NCBI GenBank assembly: GCA_021157485.1
Contig: JAGGWO010000232.1
Location: 1-11,923, forward strand
Reading direction: 5' to 3'
Source of the DNA: Sulfurimonas sp.
Lineage (GTDB): Bacteria > Campylobacterota > Campylobacteria > Campylobacterales > Sulfurimonadaceae
Length of the DNA: 11,923 nucleotides
Shown here: one piece after another, positions 1-6,254 of the stretch
How positions within the stretch are numbered: position 1 is the first letter of the stretch
How the letters are laid out: each line of letters begins with the position of its first letter
The notes under the pieces: generated by a model
What the model was told of the DNA's origin: nothing
Databases searched by the model: none
What the model saw: the letters and a program-made list of their open reading frames with translations, nothing else
Position numbers and translations under genes: made by a program

Positions 1-545
1 AGCTCTTCAATCTCTTTTATATCTACTTGAACTGCTTTAAAATCTCTCTGATATTTTTCTCCAAGTCTGCTTAAAAGAGTATCTAATCCCTCTGAGTAAG
101 ACTCTCTTTGTGGTGGTATATATGTTGTAATATAAAATGGTTTTTTATCCCAACTCATAAAGATACTTAGCGGCCATCCACCTGTTCTATTTTTAACTTT
201 TTGGTGTAGCTCTTGGTAGTGAGAATCTAAGTGAGGCATCTCCTCTTTATCTACTTTAATAGATACAAAATAGTTGTTGAACTCTTGTGCAATTTTTTCA
301 TTTTCAAACGACTCTCTAGCCATCACGTGACACCAGTGACAAGTTGAATAACCTATGGAGAGAAAAATAGCCTTATTTTCTCTTTTAGCTTTACTAAACG
401 CAGCCTCTCCCCAAGGCATCCAATCAATAGGATTTGACTCATGCTGCTTCAGGTAAGGAGAGCTCTCAAACTGAAGTAAATTTTTAAACTCTTTTGCATA
501 TGCAAGGGTAGTTAAAATGTACAAACATAATAATATTTTCTTCAT
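1..545 (-). CDS. Exported thioredoxin-fold protein, DUF255/YyaL (DsbH-like) family, partial
   Basis: The frame is open from ATG 545-543 to the window edge: 181 codons plus 2 bases, with no stop. Residues 1-17 ([17 protein letters not shown]) look like a Sec signal peptide with cleavage before KE, so the product should be periplasmic. The mature part has the family hallmarks in order: [14 protein letters not shown] (29-42), the [15 protein letters not shown] block (44-58), [15 protein letters not shown] with a CxxC pair at C69/C72, an IKVDKEE block, and [10 protein letters not shown] followed by TTYIPP. These match the N-terminal thioredoxin-like domain of DUF255 proteins. Whether an all-alpha domain follows, as in full-length YyaL-type proteins (about 650-700 residues), lies outside the window. 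The usual EERPD motif reads EEMPHLD here. An AAAGGTG ribosome-binding site (558-552) lies 6 nt before the start. The role is probably thiol redox chemistry in the periplasm; the substrate is unknown. Confidence 0.85.
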   Translation of the reverse strand, partial: MKKILLCLYILTTLAYAKEFKNLLQFESSPYLKQHESNPIDWMPWGEAAFSKAKRENKAIFLSIGYSTCHWCHVMARESFENEKIAQEFNNYFVSIKVDKEEMPHLDSHYQELHQKVKNRTGGWPLSIFMSWDKKPFYITTYIPPQRESYSEGLDTLLSRLGEKYQRDFKAVQVDIKEIEE

Positions 546-563
546 CTAAAACACCTTTAAATC

Positions 564-569
564 ATTATA
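564..569 (-). promoter_or_regulatory. Candidate -10 element for the DUF255 gene
   Basis: The minus strand reads TATGTATAATG here, containing a perfect TATAAT. No recognisable -35 box lies at the normal distance; the region is T-rich, which is common in Campylobacterota sigma70 promoters. Transcription would begin near 557, giving a leader of only about 12 nt that just includes the AAAGGTG site. That short leader lowers confidence. Confidence 0.35.
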
Positions 570-627
570 CATAAAGTAGATAAATTAGAAAATTTGACTT
601 TATTGTGATATAGGAAAATAGAATATA

Positions 628-636
628 TGTTATAAT
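628..636 (+). promoter_or_regulatory. Extended -10 promoter for the efflux operon
   Basis: TGTTATAAT at 628-636 is a perfect TGnTATAAT extended -10. Epsilonproteobacterial housekeeping promoters often rely on this element without a clear -35. The expected start is near 642-644, giving a leader of about 24 nt. The GAGGA ribosome-binding site (655-659) stands 7 nt before the ATG at 667. A TTGACT at 594-599 is too far upstream to be its -35. No neighbouring regulator gene or clear operator was seen. Confidence 0.5.
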
Positions 637-666
637 ATATACTTAAAATTAGATGAGGATTATTAA

Positions 667-2046
667 ATGAAAAAAATAGTAACTTTGCTCTCTTTTGCAC
701 TATTACTTAATGCTTCTACACTTAGTGCTGATTCAATAACACTTAATGAAGCAATTGATATTTTAAAAACACAAAACCTAGAAATAAAAGCTGCGACATT
801 AGAAGTCAGCTCTGCAAGAGCAGAAGCTGACACAGTTTCTGGAATGAATTGGGGTAAGTTAGATTTTGAACAGAATGTAGCACGCTCTAATGATGCAGGA
901 AATGTATTTGGATTTAAACTTACTTCACGTGAGGCTAGTTTCAATGATTTCGGTTTTGATGAGTTTTTAGGACAGATGGGAGGGTTACCTAGTAACTCTG
1001 CAGAACTTTTAGCAACTCAACCAGATAATTTAAACTACCCAGACGACAGAAACTTCTTTCAAAGTAAGCTAAAATACGAGATTCCACTCTTTACAGGTTT
1101 TGCTATTTCTAGCTACTCTGAAATCATGGACTCTATGACGAAGATGAAAACTCTTGATAAAGAGCAAATCATAAACGAAAAAGTTTACCAACTTAGAAAA
1201 AGTTTCTATGACATGGCTCTACTAAAAGCATCAATAAAGAACCTTAATACTATTTTGAAAAATATAAATGTTCTTCAAGATATGACACAAAGTATGATTG
1301 ATGTTGGGTACGCTAAAAAAGTTGACCTTTTAGAAGTTAAGGCTAAAAAAGGAAATGTAAAAAGACTTTTAGTGCAAATGAACTCAAACAAAAAGCTTCT
1401 CTATCATTACTTAAGCTTTTTACTAAATCAAAAAGTAAATAAAATCACAACTACCTCTTCAGATGTGCCTATGCCTAACTACAGTGATGAGTTTATCTTA
1501 AAGAACAATTTAGATATACAAAAAGCAACGACAGGTCTTGAGATAAGAGAGAGCATGCTAAATGTTTCAGAAGCTTCTTACTATCCTACTGTAGGTGCAT
1601 TTGGTGAAATTGCAACTGCTGATGATACTTTTTTAAGTGATGCGGCAGATCATAAGTCATATACGGTTGGTGCAAGACTTACTTGGAATATCTTTAATGG
1701 TGGGATTGACAGTTCAAAAATTGAAAAGTCAAAACTGGACCGTCTTAAAACAGAGTCTCAAGTTCAACTAGCAAAAAAGGGAATCGCTCTTAAAGTTGCA
1801 AAAATCAGAACTGAAATATCAAGTGCAGATGAAGAGATTGAATCTTTAGAAAATGAATTGGCTTTAGCAGATGAAATTTATGATAACTATGAAGGTAGAT
1901 ATAGAGAAAAACTATCTTCAATGAGTGATGTAATCATAAAACAGTCTGAGCAGATTGAAAAAATCTTAGCACTACAAGTAGCAAAAAACAAACGCAATCA
2001 AAAAATATTTGCACTTGAAAAATTAGCAAATGGGGAATATAAATAA
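667..2046 (+). CDS. TolC-family outer-membrane efflux channel
   Basis: The 459-residue product fits the TolC/OEP family length. Residues 1-21 form a signal peptide ending LSA, with cleavage before DSITLNEAI; that LxEAI opening is typical of mature TolC-type proteins. The rest has two similar halves rich in long amphipathic helices, with coiled-coil stretches around 150-260 and 345-455. Each half includes a strand-like segment expected to contribute to the outer-membrane beta barrel (for example YTVGARLTWNIFNGG near 333-347). It would form the trimeric exit duct for the pump encoded just downstream. The start is set by GAGGA at 655-659. Its stop codon overlaps the next start as TAATG, so translation is probably coupled. 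The order channel - fusion protein - pump is the same as in hefABC and cmeDEF of relatives. The substrate cannot be told from this protein, so no gene name is given. Confidence 0.9.
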   Translation: MKKIVTLLSFALLLNASTLSADSITLNEAIDILKTQNLEIKAATLEVSSARAEADTVSGMNWGKLDFEQNVARSNDAGNVFGFKLTSREASFNDFGFDEFLGQMGGLPSNSAELLATQPDNLNYPDDRNFFQSKLKYEIPLFTGFAISSYSEIMDSMTKMKTLDKEQIINEKVYQLRKSFYDMALLKASIKNLNTILKNINVLQDMTQSMIDVGYAKKVDLLEVKAKKGNVKRLLVQMNSNKKLLYHYLSFLLNQKVNKITTTSSDVPMPNYSDEFILKNNLDIQKATTGLEIRESMLNVSEASYYPTVGAFGEIATADDTFLSDAADHKSYTVGARLTWNIFNGGIDSSKIEKSKLDRLKTESQVQLAKKGIALKVAKIRTEISSADEEIESLENELALADEIYDNYEGRYREKLSSMSDVIIKQSEQIEKILALQVAKNKRNQKIFALEKLANGEYK

Positions 2047-2798
2047 TGATAATAAAAAAACTTTTAATAATAGCAGCACTAGGAGCTACACTTGTAGCAG
2101 AAACATTAACACTCTCAGGAAGTGTAATTTCAGACAATCAAAAGATGATTACTAGCCGCTTTATGGGCTTTGTAACAAGTGTAAATGTATCAGAAGGTGA
2201 AAAGGTAAAGAGAAATCAAACTCTATATACTATTGACTCACGTGAGATTGATTCTGCAAAAAGACAGTCCGAGCTTAGCCTTCAGATGTATCAAAATCAA
2301 TATACAAACGTAAAACTTAACCTTGAAAGATACAAAAGGCTTCTTGAAAAAGATATGGTTTCTAAGTATGAAGTGGAAAACTTAGAGCTTGCGGCTTTGA
2401 ATCTTCAAGATATGATTTCAATTGCCAAAGCTAGACTTCAAGAAGTTGAAAACCAATATAAGTACTTAAATATCAAAGCACCAAACAGTGGTGTAGTTGT
2501 TGCCAAAAACATTAAAGTTGGTGAGATGGCAATGCCAGGTATGCCCGCAATTATACTTTCTGATTTAAGTAACCTTAAAATTTCTGCTGAGATTGCAGAG
2601 AGTAATCTCTCACAGATTAAACATGGAAAAAAAGTTACTGTAAAAATACCTTCATTAGGAATTAAAACTATTGGTAAAATATCAGCGATTATTCCAAACT
2701 CAAACCCAATGACACATACATTTAAAATTAAAATATCATTCAAAACAATGAATAAGTCAGTTTATCCTGGTATGTATGCAACAATAGATATCAACTAA
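2046..2798 (+). CDS. Periplasmic adaptor (membrane-fusion protein) of the RND system, short form
   Basis: This 250-residue protein of the HlyD/AcrA adaptor superfamily bridges the pump and the TolC-type channel in the periplasm. Residues 1-18 form a signal peptide ending LVA; no lipobox cysteine is present. In order: first lipoyl half-motif about 34-64 (GFVTSVNVSEGEKVKRNQ), a helical hairpin about 66-137, second lipoyl half about 140-162 (IKAPNSGVVVAKNIKVGE), and a beta-barrel domain from about 172 to the end (PGMYATIDIN). The usual membrane-proximal domain that follows the barrel in AcrA-type adaptors is missing, and the protein is 100-150 residues shorter than AcrA. The ORF ends cleanly with the next ribosome-binding site on its stop codon (TAAGG, 2796-2800), so this looks like a natural short form rather than a truncation. 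The start overlaps the previous stop by 1 nt. Confidence 0.88.
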   Translation: MIIKKLLIIAALGATLVAETLTLSGSVISDNQKMITSRFMGFVTSVNVSEGEKVKRNQTLYTIDSREIDSAKRQSELSLQMYQNQYTNVKLNLERYKRLLEKDMVSKYEVENLELAALNLQDMISIAKARLQEVENQYKYLNIKAPNSGVVVAKNIKVGEMAMPGMPAIILSDLSNLKISAEIAESNLSQIKHGKKVTVKIPSLGIKTIGKISAIIPNSNPMTHTFKIKISFKTMNKSVYPGMYATIDIN

Positions 2799-2808
2799 GG
2801 TTTAACAG

Positions 2809-4413
2809 ATGAATAAAAACAAACCTTATGAACCAACAGACATAGCAGGAAAACTTGCACGTGCATTTATAAGAAGTCCTCTTACAGTAGTTTTAGGTAT
2901 CTTTCTTTTAGCTATCGGATACTTGGCACTTCTTATAATGCCACGTGAAGAAAATCCTCAGATGGTTGTCTCTGGTTCTACAGTTATCGTTGCTCTCCCT
3001 GGTGCAAGTGCTACTGAAATTCAAAAAGTAATAGTTGAACCCCTAGAGCGTAAAATGAAAGAAGTGAAAGGAGTTGAACATATCTTTGGTCGTGCAATGG
3101 ATAATGTCGGAATTGTAAACGCAGCATTCTATATAGGTGAAGAGAAAGAAGATTCAAACCTTAAAGTATATGATAAAATCATGCAAAATTCAGATATGTT
3201 CCCAATAGGAGCGATGGCCCCTGTAATCAAACCTCTTGATATAGATATTGATATTCCTGTTGTTTCTATCGCATTTTTTGCGAATGAAGATATAGGTAAT
3301 GTTGAACTTCATGACAAGGTTAAAAAAATTCAACAGCATCTCAATGGACTTCCAAATGTCGCTGTTACCGCCATCAAAGGTCAACATAAGCACCAGTTTA
3401 ACATAGAAGTAGACTTAAATAAACTCTCAGGCTATAATATCTCCATGGGACAGATTGTACAAGCTGTTCAATCTCTCTCCTATAGTGTACCAGCAGTAAA
3501 AAATAGAACTAAAAACAACCAGATAGTTATGGTCGGAGTTAAAAATGCAATAGAGAGTTCAAAAGATGTTGGTAGTATTTTAGTCGCTCAATATATGGGT
3601 TCTCCAATCTATCTTAAAAATATCGCTACGATTACTGACTCTTACGATATTCAGAACTTTAAATCTGCTTCAATCAGTACTCAAGGCAAAGATGGAAAAT
3701 TTTCACCCCTTGTTGAACAAGTTACTCTAACAGTATCTAAACTTCAAGGTACAAATGCAGTTGTAATTGCAGATGCAGTTAAAAAAGAGTTAGAGTCTTA
3801 CAAAGAGTTTTTACAAAAAAATGGTATCAACTACGTTATCACGAGAAACGATGGAGAGAGAGCAAACGAAGCTGTAAATGAGCTTGTTTATCACCTAGTT
3901 CTATCAATCGTTATTATCGCTATCTTACTTGTTATAGTACTTGGATGGAGAGAATCTCTGATCGTTACATTTACTGTTCCTGCAATTTTAGCAATCACTC
4001 TATTTATCGCATATTTAACTGGACAGACTATTAACCGTATTACACTTTTCGCATTCTTACTTTCACTTGGTCTTCTTGTTGATGCTGCCATTATTGTTAT
4101 TGAAAATATTCATAGGCACTATCACTCTATAGAAGCACAACATGAGAGTCCAGATGATTTAATGGTACGTGCAACAGATGAGATTGGTCCACCAACAAAT
4201 ATTGCAACCCTTGCTATCATTATGACTATGGTACCAATGGCATTTGTTGGTCAGATGATGGGTCAGTTTATGAAACCTATTCCTGCAAATGTTCCTGTAG
4301 CACTTGTAGCTTCACTATTTGTTGCATATATATTCACGCCTTATTTAGCAGTAAGAATGTTAAAAAGACCAGACCATTCCAAGCATAAAAACAGTGATAA
4401 GGGAGAGCATTAA
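2809..4413 (+). CDS. RND efflux pump, N-terminal half (TM1-TM6)
   Basis: The 534 residues match the first half of an AcrB/HAE-type RND permease. TM1 lies at about 22-44, followed by the conserved porter start (PREENPQMVVSGSTVIVALP, PGASATEIQKVIVEPLE). A periplasmic porter region follows to about 355, then TM2 362-379, TM3 385-404, TM4 411-431, TM5 463-481 and TM6 493-516. The short tail KRPDHSKHKNSDKGEH is hydrophilic. TM4 carries GLLVDAAIIVIENIHRH. D425 matches AcrB D407, but the second aspartate (D408) is alanine, as in CusA-type pumps. RND pumps are normally single chains of about 1030-1100 residues. Here the chain stops after TM6 and the other half is the next gene, overlapping by 1 nt. 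The start has TAAGG 8 nt upstream. It should act in the inner membrane with its partner half; drug, metal or solvent specificity is not decided by the sequence. Confidence 0.9.
   Translation: MNKNKPYEPTDIAGKLARAFIRSPLTVVLGIFLLAIGYLALLIMPREENPQMVVSGSTVIVALPGASATEIQKVIVEPLERKMKEVKGVEHIFGRAMDNVGIVNAAFYIGEEKEDSNLKVYDKIMQNSDMFPIGAMAPVIKPLDIDIDIPVVSIAFFANEDIGNVELHDKVKKIQQHLNGLPNVAVTAIKGQHKHQFNIEVDLNKLSGYNISMGQIVQAVQSLSYSVPAVKNRTKNNQIVMVGVKNAIESSKDVGSILVAQYMGSPIYLKNIATITDSYDIQNFKSASISTQGKDGKFSPLVEQVTLTVSKLQGTNAVVIADAVKKELESYKEFLQKNGINYVITRNDGERANEAVNELVYHLVLSIVIIAILLVIVLGWRESLIVTFTVPAILAITLFIAYLTGQTINRITLFAFLLSLGLLVDAAIIVIENIHRHYHSIEAQHESPDDLMVRATDEIGPPTNIATLAIIMTMVPMAFVGQMMGQFMKPIPANVPVALVASLFVAYIFTPYLAVRMLKRPDHSKHKNSDKGEH
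4399..4405 (+). promoter_or_regulatory. Ribosome-binding site for the second pump half
   Basis: AAGGGAG lies 7 nt before the ATG at 4413, inside the last codons of the first half. This strong Shine-Dalgarno match indicates that the second half is translated from its own start. The frame of the second half is closed by TAA at 4398-4400, and there is no slippery heptamer between that and the stop at 4411-4413. Frameshifting into one fused chain is therefore unlikely. Confidence 0.65.
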
Positions 4414-6128
4414 TGTTTAATAAATTTGAAAACGCTGTTTTAAACGGCATACAAAGCTCTACTCAGAGAAGATTTATACTAATAGGTACATTGATAGGTT
4501 TCATTCTATCTATAATGATGATAGCACCTACCAAAATGGTTTTAGCAAAAATGTTACCGGGTAAGAACAATGATACCTTTACAGTATATATAGACCTGCC
4601 AAATGGTAGCTCAATTCAGCAGACTAAACAGGTAAGTGACTGTGTGGTTGGTTTTGTTCAAAAAGAGAAAGAAGTACTAGATACTGAAGTCTTCCTAGGT
4701 ATGGGTTCACCTCTTGATTTTGCTGGACTTATCAAAGGCTCTCACTTTAAAAACTCTGAAAATGTAGCTGAAGTTGTTTTAAATCTTACAAAAAAACATC
4801 ACCGTGAAGAGCCATCATATATGATGGTTCAGCGTATGAGACCAGTAATTAATCAGACTTGTTCTAAGATATTTCCAAATACTAAGATCTCTTTTGTAGA
4901 GCCACCTGCAGGACCTCCTGTTTTAGCTGCAGTTGTTGCTGAAATATATGGTTACGATAGTGATGGTATTAGAAAATTAGCAAATAGAGTATCTGGTGTA
5001 TTAGAGAGTACTAAAGGGTTAGTTGACGTTGATATTATGCAAGATGACATCTATGACACTTATGAGATTATAGTAAATACTGAAAAGACTTCACGTTCAG
5101 GCGTATCTGTAAAACAGTTAAATGATATTCTTTATTTAGCATTTGAAGGAATGAATATATCTGTTAAAAACTCTGATGTATATAGTGATCAAATTCCAAT
5201 TTACCTCTCATTGAGCCAAGATTCAAAAAAATTCTCTAGCAAAGATATAAACGCAGTAAAAGCAAAACTAGCAGCACTAAAACTAATGAATAAAATGGGA
5301 ATGATGACTCCACTTACAGAATTGGTCAGAGTTGTTCCTAAAAAATCGAACCCAATGATTCTAAGTAAAAATCTTTATCAAATGACAAATGTAATGGCTG
5401 AGACAGATATGGTCTCTCAAGTTTATCCTCTGATGGAAGCTAGAAACGTTATACTCGATACATTCTCTGATGATTATGAGATTACTAAAACTGGACTCTT
5501 TAATCTTGAACTAAAAGATAAGCTCAGCGGCTCTATGTATAAACTTACATGGGATGGAGAGATGGAAGTCACTCTTGATACCTTTGTAGAGCTTGGTGCT
5601 GCGTTTATAGCCGCTCTTGTACTTATATTTTTACTCATGGTTATCTATTATAAAAGCTATACCCTAAGTGGTATAATTTTACTCGGTTCTTTTCTCTCCA
5701 TTATAGGAGTAATCGTTGGTCACTGGATTATGGATATATTTACTGCAGATACATTCTTTTTAACTGCGACGTCACTTATCGGATTTATTGCTCTTATAGG
5801 AATTAGCTCACGTAACTCTCTACTTCTCATAGACTTTACAAAATCACTAATGGATGAAAAAGGAATGTATAAAGCAGAAGCAATTGCATACGCTACAGCA
5901 ACACGTGCTAAACCTATTTTCTTGACTGCAGCAGCCATTATCCTTGCTTCAACACTTCTTGCTGGTGATGCAGTATTTGGTGGTCTTGGAGTTGCTCTTA
6001 TATTTGGAACGGTTGCAGCAGTTATATCTTCACTTATCATCGTTCCAGTACTTCTTTATATGTCAGACCTAGAAGCACACTTTCATTTCCATGAAAAAAG
6101 ATCAGTACCAATTAGCGACCCTCTTTAA
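4413..6128 (+). CDS. RND efflux pump, C-terminal half (TM7-TM12)
   Basis: The 571 residues match the second half of an RND permease. There is an amphipathic start (MFNKFENAVLNGIQ), TM7 about 20-40, then a porter domain containing SFVEPPAGPPVLAAVVAEIYG (160-180). TM8-TM12 fall in about 392-550. GISSRNSLLLIDF (463-475) is TM10; R467 occupies the position of the AcrB proton-relay lysine K940. RAKPIFLT (498-505) matches the AcrB TM11 segment RLRPILMT, so the R971 and T978 equivalents are kept. Joined to the preceding gene, the two halves total 1105 residues and contain every expected pump element once, so they very likely assemble as one pump. The C-terminus carries a HFHFH cluster (556-560) of unknown meaning. 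It is the last gene of the operon. Confidence 0.9.
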   Translation: MFNKFENAVLNGIQSSTQRRFILIGTLIGFILSIMMIAPTKMVLAKMLPGKNNDTFTVYIDLPNGSSIQQTKQVSDCVVGFVQKEKEVLDTEVFLGMGSPLDFAGLIKGSHFKNSENVAEVVLNLTKKHHREEPSYMMVQRMRPVINQTCSKIFPNTKISFVEPPAGPPVLAAVVAEIYGYDSDGIRKLANRVSGVLESTKGLVDVDIMQDDIYDTYEIIVNTEKTSRSGVSVKQLNDILYLAFEGMNISVKNSDVYSDQIPIYLSLSQDSKKFSSKDINAVKAKLAALKLMNKMGMMTPLTELVRVVPKKSNPMILSKNLYQMTNVMAETDMVSQVYPLMEARNVILDTFSDDYEITKTGLFNLELKDKLSGSMYKLTWDGEMEVTLDTFVELGAAFIAALVLIFLLMVIYYKSYTLSGIILLGSFLSIIGVIVGHWIMDIFTADTFFLTATSLIGFIALIGISSRNSLLLIDFTKSLMDEKGMYKAEAIAYATATRAKPIFLTAAAIILASTLLAGDAVFGGLGVALIFGTVAAVISSLIIVPVLLYMSDLEAHFHFHEKRSVPISDPL

Positions 6129-6138
6129 CCTACACTAA

Positions 6139-6165
6139 TACAATGCACTTTTTTAGTGTGTTGTA
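6139..6165 (+). terminator. Candidate terminator hairpin of the efflux operon
   Basis: TACAATGCACT (6139-6149) pairs with AGTGTGTTGTA (6155-6165) around a loop of five T. The 11-bp stem is complete only if two G-U wobbles are allowed, and these exist only in plus-strand RNA, which fits termination of the efflux operon 10 nt after its stop. There is no clear U-run after the stem (ATTCTAAATC), so efficiency is doubtful. Confidence 0.4.
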
Positions 6166-6212
6166 ATTCTAAATCATCTTATTAAAATTTTGTTATTTAG
6201 GAGTTAAAAGAG

Positions 6213-6239
6213 TTTTCTTCTCCTACTTTGAGAAGAAGA
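6213..6239 (-). terminator. Candidate terminator hairpin after serA
   Basis: TTCTTCTC (6215-6222) and GAGAAGAA (6230-6237) form a perfect 8-bp stem with a 7-nt loop, extendable by a wobble and one more pair. In minus-strand RNA it lies about 16 nt after the serA stop and is followed by AACTCUUUU, a weak U-run. It is flanked by two copies of AAGAGTTTT (6208-6216 and 6243-6251). The GAA/TTC-rich composition could also give such pairing by chance. Confidence 0.35.
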
Positions 6240-6254
6240 AAGAAGAGTTTTGTA

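Noticed and set aside
594..624. TTGACT (594-599) with TAGAAT (619-624) as the main efflux promoter
   Set aside because: The 19-nt spacing is poor and the -10 is weaker than the perfect TGTTATAAT just downstream. It may be a minor promoter but is not supported further.
623..640. ATATAT...ATATAT palindrome as a repressor operator at the efflux promoter
   Set aside because: The matching arms are only alternating A/T, expected by chance in such AT-rich DNA; the centre does not match and no regulator gene is adjacent.
663..944. Minus-strand ORF opposite the start of the TolC-type gene
   Set aside because: It is a shadow of the strongly supported plus-strand gene, with no ribosome-binding site and no recognisable protein character. 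The other antisense ORFs within the pump, serA, rpsA and ispH genes were dismissed for the same reason.
4380..4415. Programmed -1 frameshift fusing the two pump halves
   Set aside because: The second frame is closed at 4398-4400, and the remaining 10-15 nt contain no slippery heptamer or clear stimulatory structure. An independent ribosome-binding site explains the overlap better.
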